Assembly: GCA_017614395.1 (NCBI GenBank)
Contig: JAGABX010000002.1
Coordinates: 1-35,801 of the forward strand
Source: Eubacterium sp.
GTDB lineage: Bacteria > Bacillota > Clostridia > Lachnospirales > Lachnospiraceae
Reading direction: 5' to 3'
Length of the DNA: 35,801 bases
In this document: one piece after another, positions 31,175-35,801 of the stretch
Layout: each line of letters begins with the position of its first letter
How positions within the stretch are numbered: position 1 is the first letter of the stretch
The notes under the pieces: generated by a model
What the model saw: only the letters and a program-made list of their open reading frames with translations
What the model was told of the DNA's origin: nothing
Database searches by the model: none
Translations under genes and position numbers: made by a program

Positions 31175-31560
31175 CAGCAATAGCATTGATTCTCATGGTG
31201 GCTATCGTATGTGAGGCCCTCGTGGAGTATTTCAAGACGATTATGAAACTGATTGGAGATGGTGATTACAAGACGGCGATCACTCAGGGAGTGACGATCT
31301 TCCTTGGAATAGGATTGGCGTTTGTTTTTCACCTGCATTTGTTCAATGATGCATTGTCTCAGTTCTATCCGGATATCGACATAGATCAGACAGTCGACAC
31401 GATCCTGACCGGCATACTGTTTAGCCGTGGATCAAATTATTTTTCTGACTTAATCAAAAGGCTGACGAACATTGATAAGTTTAACCCGGATGATATACAG
31501 ATTATGGTAGGCGATGGAACAGATAAGGATGAGTTTTTAAACGGAGGAGGATTAAAATGA
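31171..31560 (+). CDS. holin-like membrane protein (129 aa)
   Basis: Two to three hydrophobic segments are visible (A-I-A-L-I-L-M-V-A-I-V-C-E-A-L-V, T-I-F-L-G-I-G-L-A-F-V-F-H, and possibly I-L-T-G-I-L-F), and a long soluble tail. The gene directly precedes the endolysin region, so a holin role, forming the membrane lesion for lysis, is the best guess. GGAGG precedes the next gene at its end. Confidence 0.7.
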   Translation: MTAIALILMVAIVCEALVEYFKTIMKLIGDGDYKTAITQGVTIFLGIGLAFVFHLHLFNDALSQFYPDIDIDQTVDTILTGILFSRGSNYFSDLIKRLTNIDKFNPDDIQIMVGDGTDKDEFLNGGGLK

Positions 31561-31772
31561 TCACGTGTGCACATCCCGATTTTTTATACAAAGACGAAAC
31601 GACCGGAAAAGGCGTTTACGATCTGGAACTGAAAGGTCTGAAAACAGACACAAAACCGGTCGGTACATGGAATGACCTTATCATCGAGAACGGTTCAACA
31701 TTCACCGAGATCGATGATAGCGGTTATTATATGTACGACCGCGAAAACGAAGAGTGGAAATCAAAATCATAA
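31557..31772 (+). CDS. hypothetical protein (71 aa), between holin and endolysin
   Basis: The ATG overlaps the holin stop and follows GGAGGAGG. The protein is soluble, beta-rich and acidic (V-Y-D-L-E-L-K-G-L-K-T, W-N-D-L-I-I-E-N-G-S-T-F). Similar small proteins accompany gut Firmicutes phage lysis genes. No function is known. Confidence 0.62.
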   Translation: MITCAHPDFLYKDETTGKGVYDLELKGLKTDTKPVGTWNDLIIENGSTFTEIDDSGYYMYDRENEEWKSKS

Positions 31773-31784
31773 GGAGGTGGTTAC

Positions 31785-32564
31785 ATGAGTGTAATCATAG
31801 GTAGCGCAAGAATTGACAGTAAAGGTCACGCACACGGAGACGAAGCAGGCGACCAGAAGCAGACGGGAACGCCGGATTTCCGCGGTGAGGTATCGATGCA
31901 GGAGGTTGGGGATAACTATTTCAGCCATCATTATATCTACCGCCCGAAAAGCGCAGAGCACGCCATCGGGTTTGCAAAAGAGATGGAGACCGCCTGCAAT
32001 AATCCTAATATAGGATATGATCAGTGGCAGCGGTACGGACTCGTCGGAAAGCCGGACGTGAACACAAAGAAAAAGGTCGAGGTTGATTGCTCCTCACTCG
32101 TTCGAGAAATTATCACGGATGTTACCGGCATTGATCCGGGCGACCTGAGAACAGTCGATGAACCGAAGATGCTGGATGCAACCGGACTGTTCAAAGAGCG
32201 GATCAAGTTCACGCCTGGAACAACCCTCTACACCGGCGATATTTTTGTAACAACCACATCCGGACATACCGGCATCGTGGTCAAGGGCGCAGATCGTGGC
32301 AGCAAGATCGCTCAGCCTACTCTCAAATTTGGTAGCAAGGACAAAGGAAAAGGCGGTAACAAGGGCATCGAGGTCACAAAGCTGCAGAAGAATCTCAACA
32401 GCCTTGGTATCAAGGATGATTCCGGAAAGAAACTCGAGGTTGACGGGGAATTCGGACTGAGAACAGAGCAGGCGGTCAAGAGATTTCAAAAAGCATACAA
32501 GCTGGAGATTGACGGCATATATGGCCCAAAATCATATGCAGCCATGAAAAAAGCCATCAAGTAG
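31785..32564 (+). CDS. endolysin: cysteine peptidase plus peptidoglycan-binding domain
   Basis: AAGGAGGTGG precedes ATG 31785. The 259-residue protein has an NlpC/P60- or CHAP-like domain with Cys102 (V-D-C-S-S-L-V) and His161 (T-T-S-G-H-T-G-I-V-V), preceded by a segment starting G-S-A-R-I-D-S-K-G-H. The C-terminus (about 194-258) is a peptidoglycan-binding type 1 domain (V-T-K-L-Q-K-N-L-N, V-D-G-E-F-G-L-R-T-E-Q-A-V-K-R-F-Q). There is no signal peptide, so export relies on the holin. It ends the late operon. Confidence 0.9.
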   Translation: MSVIIGSARIDSKGHAHGDEAGDQKQTGTPDFRGEVSMQEVGDNYFSHHYIYRPKSAEHAIGFAKEMETACNNPNIGYDQWQRYGLVGKPDVNTKKKVEVDCSSLVREIITDVTGIDPGDLRTVDEPKMLDATGLFKERIKFTPGTTLYTGDIFVTTTSGHTGIVVKGADRGSKIAQPTLKFGSKDKGKGGNKGIEVTKLQKNLNSLGIKDDSGKKLEVDGEFGLRTEQAVKRFQKAYKLEIDGIYGPKSYAAMKKAIK

Positions 32565-32588
32565 GGCATCGTTTCCCTCTTTTTTGCT

Positions 32589-32619
32589 ATCCTCCCCTAT
32601 TACAGGGGAGGATATTTTT
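32589..32619 (+). terminator. rho-independent terminator of the late operon
   Basis: ATCCTCCCCT and AGGGGAGGAT form a perfect 10-bp stem with an ATTAC loop, followed by ATTTTT. It lies 25 bases after the endolysin stop. A weaker AGGG/CCCT hairpin with a T run sits just before it. Confidence 0.9.
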
Positions 32620-32691
32620 GTGTTCAAGGGAAAAACCGGGCGAACGCACGAAAAAAAGTTATTTTTTTTGCGAATTTTTGAAAAAAAATGC

Positions 32692-32720
32692 TTGACATTT
32701 AACCGATAAAGGTGTAATAT
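32692..32720 (+). promoter_or_regulatory. promoter of module 2
   Basis: TTGACA (32692-32697) and TAATAT (32715-32720) are separated by 17 bases, after an A-rich stretch. The sequence just upstream (AAAAAAATGCTTGACAT) matches that of the module-1 promoter. No palindrome is present in the spacer. Confidence 0.75.
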
Positions 32721-32743
32721 AATAAGTGAAAGGAGGACAACAG

Positions 32744-32857
32744 ATGAGCAAGAAAAATAAGAAAAAGTCCACGGTTGACTGGCCGACCGTAATCGTAACA
32801 GCAATCGTGGACCTGACCGTCGGAATCATCTTGCTGGTTCTCGACAAGCTCCTCTAA
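32744..32857 (+). CDS. small lysine-headed membrane peptide (37 aa), toxin-like
   Basis: AAAGGAGG stands 7 bases before ATG 32744. The peptide has a strongly basic head (MSKKNKKKSTVDW), one hydrophobic span (V-I-V-T-A-I-V-D-L-T-V-G-I-I-L-L-V-L) and a D-K-L-L end. The layout repeats module 1, with different sequence: promoter, peptide, GC hairpin, reverse promoter. Peptides of this type are widespread but unnamed in gut Clostridia as far as I recall. A type I toxin or membrane signalling role is possible. Confidence 0.7.
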   Translation: MSKKNKKKSTVDWPTVIVTAIVDLTVGIILLVLDKLL

Positions 32858-32865
32858 GAGGAGCA

Positions 32866-32894
32866 GGGGATGGGGCGAGCCACCGCCCCTCCCC
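32866..32894. other. GC-rich stem-loop directly after the module-2 peptide
   Basis: GGGGA-(T)-GGGGCG pairs with CGCCCC-TCCCC over an AGCCAC loop, with one bulged T. No U tract follows. It begins nine bases after the stop, and its 3' end lies where the reverse transcript would begin, as in module 1. Confidence 0.65.
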
Positions 32895-32897
32895 ATT

Positions 32898-32926
32898 ACT
32901 ATAACACACAACCTCATCTGTGTAAA
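32898..32926 (-). promoter_or_regulatory. candidate antisense promoter of module 2
   Basis: On the minus strand TTTACA (32926-32921) and TATAGT (32903-32898) are 17 bases apart. The start would fall near 32891, at the foot of the hairpin, and the RNA would cross the peptide gene. The same spacing relative to the hairpin is found in module 1. Confidence 0.45.
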
Positions 32927-32932
32927 GAGCCT

Positions 32933-33034
32933 ATGATATATTATTTAGGTATTTTTTTCGTAACACTCGGAATTGCCAAGATTGTGCTAGCACTCATTAT
33001 GAAGAAAAGAGGTGAAAAGGATGACGAATGTTGA
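32933..33034 (+). CDS. small membrane protein of module 2 (33 aa)
   Basis: ATG 32933 opens a 33-codon frame with one hydrophobic segment (Y-Y-L-G-I-F-F-V-T-L-G-I-A-K-I-V-L-A-L-I-M) and a charged end (K-K-R-G-E-K-D-D-E-C). The stop overlaps the HTH gene's start region. Only a weak AAAGAG site precedes it. It corresponds in place to the 50-residue membrane protein of module 1. Confidence 0.5.
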   Translation: MIYYLGIFFVTLGIAKIVLALIMKKRGEKDDEC

Positions 33035-33230
33035 AAACCTCGTGAGTTTATCTGAGTATGCCGCTATTCACGGCATACCGACAGATACAGCAAAATCAGC
33101 AAGAAGACAGGGAAGATTTAAGACGGCGATAAAGATTGGCAGAAACTGGTGCGTGGACAAAAACGAGATTCTTTCAGACAACCGTGTAAAAACCGGCGAG
33201 TACAGAAATTGGAGAAAAAAGGAAGAATAA
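33021..33230 (+). CDS. small helix-turn-helix protein (69 aa)
   Basis: ATG 33021 follows GAGGTG; the GTG at 33012 is an alternative. The protein reads L-S-E-Y-A-A-I-H-G-I-P-T-D-T-A-K-S-A-R-R-Q-G-R, a helix-turn-helix of the excisionase/MerR-like kind, then F-K-T-A-I-K-I-G-R-N-W-C-V-D-K-N-E and a basic tail. Similar small proteins are frequent on mobile elements of Clostridia. It may regulate module 2 or act in excision. Confidence 0.75.
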   Translation: MTNVENLVSLSEYAAIHGIPTDTAKSARRQGRFKTAIKIGRNWCVDKNEILSDNRVKTGEYRNWRKKEE

Positions 33231-33251
33231 GCACCACTAAAAACAAAGAAC

Positions 33252-33283
33252 GCCGCCCGCCATATCGACGGGCGGCTATTTTT
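33252..33283. terminator. bidirectional terminator between converging genes
   Basis: GCCGCCCG and CGGGCGGC make a perfect 8-bp stem across a nine-base loop, followed by TATTTTT on the plus strand and preceded by AAAAACAAAGAA, a T-rich run in the other direction. It serves both the HTH gene and the convergent reverse gene. Confidence 0.85.
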
Positions 33284-34068
33284 CACAACAAGGATTTAGC
33301 AATGATATAGCACGACCTTTGATGATAACGCCCCTGGCCAAAACCATTAAAGAACCCCATGGAGTAATGTTCCTTGAATGATTTCATAAACTTGGGATCC
33401 TCTTCCAGCTGTTTTCCTTTTTCGAGGAATTCATCCCACCGGTCAAATCTCCAGTCGCCGGTATCATCAGCTGATACACAGCAGAGGAAGAATGCAAACT
33501 TTTCCGGAGGCGTGAGATTTTTCCATATCTTATCATGCAGAGCGTGGCGTCCGATGTAGTATGACAATTTGATTTTTCTTGATGTGGCATATTCCAGAAG
33601 CCGCGGATCCGGTTCCGGATCATCGTTCATGTAACGGTCGATAAGATAGGACGCATCAACTGAACTGATGTGAGGAGGAATATAATCATTGTGTTTCGAC
33701 ATGGCCTCAACCTGTCCCTCTGTGGGCGGTTTAGGATCGGCGACATGGATATCGATGGAATCATAGTCAAAACCATCCATGACAATCTCTTTTTTCGCTT
33801 CAGCTTCATCGAAAGCGTCTGCCTTGACTTTACGAGAGCGGCCAGTCTGTTTAAAAACGCCGGTGCCCTCGAAATGCAGATAATTCAAATTGTCATTCGG
33901 ATGACCGGTCTTTGGTGAGTTTTTCACGGCGGCAGCGGTAGCATACTCGTTTTCAGATTCAGAAACAGAAAATGATGCGGAGGTTGTCATTTTAAAAGTG
34001 ACAGATGGCTGGTTGCCAGTATCCGGCTTTTGGTCTTTCTTAAATAGGGAACGCAGGAACTCAAACAT
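33283..34068 (-). CDS. hypothetical accessory protein, reverse strand (261 aa)
   Basis: Start ATG 34068 (MFEFLRSLFKK) follows AAAGGAG on the minus strand; the GTG at 34077 is less likely. The protein has a disordered Ser/Thr-rich part after residue 15, a small beta domain (L-H-F-E-G-T-G-V-F-K-Q-T-G-R-S-R), an acidic linker, and a helical C-terminal part starting P-T-E-G-Q-V-E-A-M-S-K-H, with R-L-L-E-Y-A-T-S-R-K-I and F-A-F-F-L-C-C-V. Related C-terminal parts occur in other Firmicutes mobile elements without known role. It is the only gene reading against the phage, has its own promoter, and is a likely lysogen-expressed cargo gene. Confidence 0.75.
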   Translation of the reverse strand: MFEFLRSLFKKDQKPDTGNQPSVTFKMTTSASFSVSESENEYATAAAVKNSPKTGHPNDNLNYLHFEGTGVFKQTGRSRKVKADAFDEAEAKKEIVMDGFDYDSIDIHVADPKPPTEGQVEAMSKHNDYIPPHISSVDASYLIDRYMNDDPEPDPRLLEYATSRKIKLSYYIGRHALHDKIWKNLTPPEKFAFFLCCVSADDTGDWRFDRWDEFLEKGKQLEEDPKFMKSFKEHYSMGFFNGFGQGRYHQRSCYIIAKSLL

Positions 34069-34101
34069 GGGAACCACTCCTTTCGCATAGTTTTATAATT
34101 G

Positions 34102-34149
34102 AATGTGTATCTTTAACACATTTTACAGCCCCAGATGTGGTAATGTCAA
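34102..34149 (-). promoter_or_regulatory. promoter with overlapping operator for the reverse gene
   Basis: On the minus strand TTGACA (34149-34144) and TAAAAT (34125-34120) are 18 bases apart. An inverted repeat AATGTGT-n7-ACACATT covers 34102-34122, overlapping the -10 box and start point. A repressor there would silence the reverse gene; the divergent XRE protein at 34189 is the nearest candidate. Confidence 0.72.
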
Positions 34150-34188
34150 GAAAAAATTTGACTTTTTCCACAAAAAGGGGGTGACGCG

Positions 34189-34428
34189 GTGAAGATATAC
34201 ACATTCGAGGGAAAGAGCAACATATCAGGGGAACGCATAAGACAAGCGAGAGTGATACAGAAAATGACGCAGAGTGATCTTGCGGCGAGGATTCAGACAA
34301 AAGGAGTAACGATGGAACGGGATAGTATAAGCAGAATAGAGCACGGGATCCGATTCGTGGCAGATTACGAGCTAAAGATATTCGCCGAAGCACTGGGCGT
34401 AACGGTTGAATGGTTACTTGACGAATGA
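34189..34428 (+). CDS. XRE-family transcriptional regulator (79 aa)
   Basis: Start GTG 34189 with AAGGGGG upstream. The protein is almost only a helix-turn-helix domain: I-R-Q-A-R-V-I-Q-K-M-T-Q-S-D-L-A-A-R-I, R-D-S-I-S-R-I-E-H-G-I-R-F-V-A-D-Y-E, and A-L-G-V-T-V-E-W-L-L-D-E. It has no dimerisation or RecA-cleavage domain, so it is Cro/Xre-like and not a full CI. It is divergent from the reverse gene, sharing the operator region, and stops 25 bases before the transposase. Confidence 0.85.
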   Translation: MKIYTFEGKSNISGERIRQARVIQKMTQSDLAARIQTKGVTMERDSISRIEHGIRFVADYELKIFAEALGVTVEWLLDE

Positions 34429-34453
34429 TCCCGCGCGGAAAGTGAGGGATATT

Positions 34454-35506
34454 ATGGGATGCATTAAAGGGAAAAAGCACAAACAGATGTCATTCAACGA
34501 CCGCCTGAAGATGGAGGCGCTCTTGAAAGCCGGTCACACACCGAAAGAGATTGCGGATCAGCTGGGCTTTCATTTTTCTACTATATATAGAGAGAAGAAA
34601 AGAGGCGTGTTCATCGCCAGAACGACCGAGGAAGAATATGAAGAGCGCTACAGCCCGGACATTGCCCAGGCGCACAAGAACGAAGTGCTGGCCGCAAAGG
34701 GGCCTGATCTGAAGATAGGGAAAGAACACGAGTTTGCGCGGCGAATAGAGGAGATTATCTGTGAGGATGATTATTCACCGGCAGCGGCTCTTGCCCAGAT
34801 GAAAAAAGAGGGCTTTGAGTTCACAATCTGCACAACAACTCTATATTCATACATCGACAAGGGCGTATTCCTTAACCTGACCAACAAGCAACTCCCGGTC
34901 AAGAGGAAAGACGAAAAGAGACAATACCGCCATGTCGAGAAGCAGGCAAGGGCATCCAAAGGCGACAGTATCGAGAAGCGTCCGAAAGAGGTGGACGGCA
35001 GGGAGGATTTCGGGCACTGGGAGATGGATACAGTGGTCGGAAAGCAGGGAGTCTCGAAAAAGTCGCTGCTGGTATTGACGGAACGGAAAACGAGGAAAGA
35101 GATCATCTTCCTGCTGAAGCACCACACAACGAAAGAGGTTGTGAGAGCACTCAACCGCCTGGAAAAAAGAACAGGCGATAAGAGGTTTCGGGAAATATTC
35201 AAATCAATAACGGTAGACAATGGCTCGGAGTTCCAAGATTACGAGGGAATGGAGTCATCACGCCGGAATAAAAGAAAAAGGACGAAGGTGTATTATTGCC
35301 ATCCTTACTCGAGCTATGAGCGAGGATCCAACGAGAATCAGAACAAACTGATTCGGCGCCACGTGCCAAAGGGTACTGACCTTGATTATCTCACCCAGCG
35401 AGAGGTCGATCGGATTGAGGAGTGGATCAACGCCTATCCGAGGAAACTATTCGACTACCGGTCAGCTGATGAACTTTTCGAGGAAGAGTTGGCAAAGATC
35501 GCCTGA
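34454..35506 (+). CDS. IS30-family transposase
   Basis: The 350-residue protein begins with the IS30 helix-turn-helix (F-N-D-R-L-K-M-E-A-L-L-K-A-G-H-T-P-K-E-I-A in part) and carries a DDE catalytic core: Asp192 (H-W-E-M-D-T-V-V-G), Asp255 (I-T-V-D-N-G-S-E-F) and Glu294 (Y-E-R-G-S-N-E-N-Q-N). All three residues are intact. Unlike a standard IS, no inverted ends are visible: the upstream 25 bases lead straight into an XRE gene. It may be carried as phage cargo or co-opted. Confidence 0.92.
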   Translation: MGCIKGKKHKQMSFNDRLKMEALLKAGHTPKEIADQLGFHFSTIYREKKRGVFIARTTEEEYEERYSPDIAQAHKNEVLAAKGPDLKIGKEHEFARRIEEIICEDDYSPAAALAQMKKEGFEFTICTTTLYSYIDKGVFLNLTNKQLPVKRKDEKRQYRHVEKQARASKGDSIEKRPKEVDGREDFGHWEMDTVVGKQGVSKKSLLVLTERKTRKEIIFLLKHHTTKEVVRALNRLEKRTGDKRFREIFKSITVDNGSEFQDYEGMESSRRNKRKRTKVYYCHPYSSYERGSNENQNKLIRRHVPKGTDLDYLTQREVDRIEEWINAYPRKLFDYRSADELFEEELAKIA

Positions 35507-35508
35507 CG

Positions 35509-35534
35509 CCTAAAATCTCTGTTTAGGTTTTATT
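35509..35534 (+). terminator. weak terminator after the transposase
   Basis: CCTAAA (35509-35514) and TTTAGG (35522-35527) can pair, followed by TTTTATTTT. The stem is short and AT-rich, so termination may be partial. The bases GCCTAAAATC recur at about 35569-35578. Confidence 0.5.
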
Positions 35535-35793
35535 TTCGTGCTGTTTTTCTGAAAAATCTACATTTCAAGCCTAAAATCCTATGCTTTCGAGAAAATTCGA
35601 GACATTACCTGTGAAAGAAAAAAATATTTGAAAAAAACCTTGACATTTCCATTGATGAGGAGGAAATAAAAAAACTCTTTACAAAATAAAACGTTTGTGG
35701 TATTATATCAAGCATTGATACCACCACTTGGGTTCAGGATCACTCCGACCGTTCCCCGGTGGCAGGTGAATAATAAATAAGGAGGAAAACAAA
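35535..35793 (+). promoter_or_regulatory. non-coding region with promoter and structured leader
   Basis: No gene is seen in 35535-35793. TTTACA (35678-35683) and TATTAT (35701-35706), 17 bases apart, form a good promoter. The leader from about 35713 contains CCACC (35721-35725) and GGTGG (about 35758-35762), which could pair around a GC-rich middle, then AAGGAGG (35779-35785) before an ATG. This could be a regulated leader of the next gene. Confidence 0.55.
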
Positions 35794-35801
35794 ATGATGA
35801 C
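35794..35801 (+). CDS. start of a downstream gene, 3' partial
   Basis: ATG 35794 lies 8 bases after AAGGAGG and downstream of the promoter at 35678. Only two codons and part of a third (ATG ATG AC) are present, so the product cannot be named. Confidence 0.5.

Noticed and set aside
7166..34122. Shared operator for one phage repressor at 7166-7181 and 34102-34122
   Set aside because: Both use ACACAT and ATGTGT, but in opposite order and with different spacing, so they are unlikely to bind the same dimer in the same way.
35509..35578. Two GCCTAAAATC copies as possible attachment or element ends
   Set aside because: They are direct, only about 60 bases apart, and one is part of a terminator-like stem; no matching copy was noticed at the left of the window.

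Overview
The window is almost entirely one temperate-type phage genome, probably an integrated prophage, of a low-to-mid GC Gram-positive host, most likely a gut Clostridium relative such as a Lachnospiraceae member. The clues are AGGAGG-type ribosome sites before nearly every gene, TTGACA/TATAAT promoters, XkdX, KilAC antirepressor and DUF1492-like genes, and a signature of Firmicutes small membrane peptides. No tRNA, rRNA, CRISPR array or integrase is visible. The host assignment is inference.

Layout. Positions 1-6108 hold the end of the early/middle region: a D12 adenine methylase fused to an ASCH domain, an HNH nuclease, a run of small cysteine-rich proteins, a papain-like peptidase, a BRO-N/KilAC antirepressor and zinc-ribbon proteins. 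6154-7230 holds a late-regulator-like gene and a small promoter-driven module of membrane peptides plus a ribbon-helix-helix-like protein, closed by a terminator. 7231-7374 is non-coding and is where a cos site would be expected. 7375-14402 is a lambda-type head module (TerS, gpA-type TerL, connector, gpB portal, ClpP-type protease with nested scaffold, gpD, gpE). 14495-27248 is a P2-like contractile tail (sheath, tube, frameshifted chaperone, tape measure, X, D, V, U, W, J, I, H). 27259-30267 is a diversity-generating retroelement (DGR): variable receptor-binding protein, VR, hairpins, TR and reverse transcriptase. 30155-32564 is the XkdX/holin/endolysin lysis region. 32565-35801 is an accessory end: a second membrane-peptide module, a reverse-strand gene of unknown function with its own promoter and operator, an XRE regulator, an IS30-family transposase and the start of another transcription unit.

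How it works together. Late genes run on the plus strand from TerS to endolysin. Strong hairpins directly after the major capsid and tail tube genes may set their relative yields. The DGR rewrites the C-terminal lectin-like domain of the fibre-tip protein: TR and VR differ at 16 sites over 115 bp and every one is an adenine in TR.

The best candidates for something undescribed are two separate loci (6591-7166 and 32692-33230) with the same architecture: a consensus promoter, a 34-37-residue lysine-headed membrane peptide, a GC-rich hairpin directly after the stop, a reverse-strand promoter placed so that its RNA would begin at that hairpin, a second small membrane protein, and an overlapping small DNA-binding protein. 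This resembles a type I toxin-antitoxin unit joined to a regulator. It is a hypothesis from sequence layout alone.
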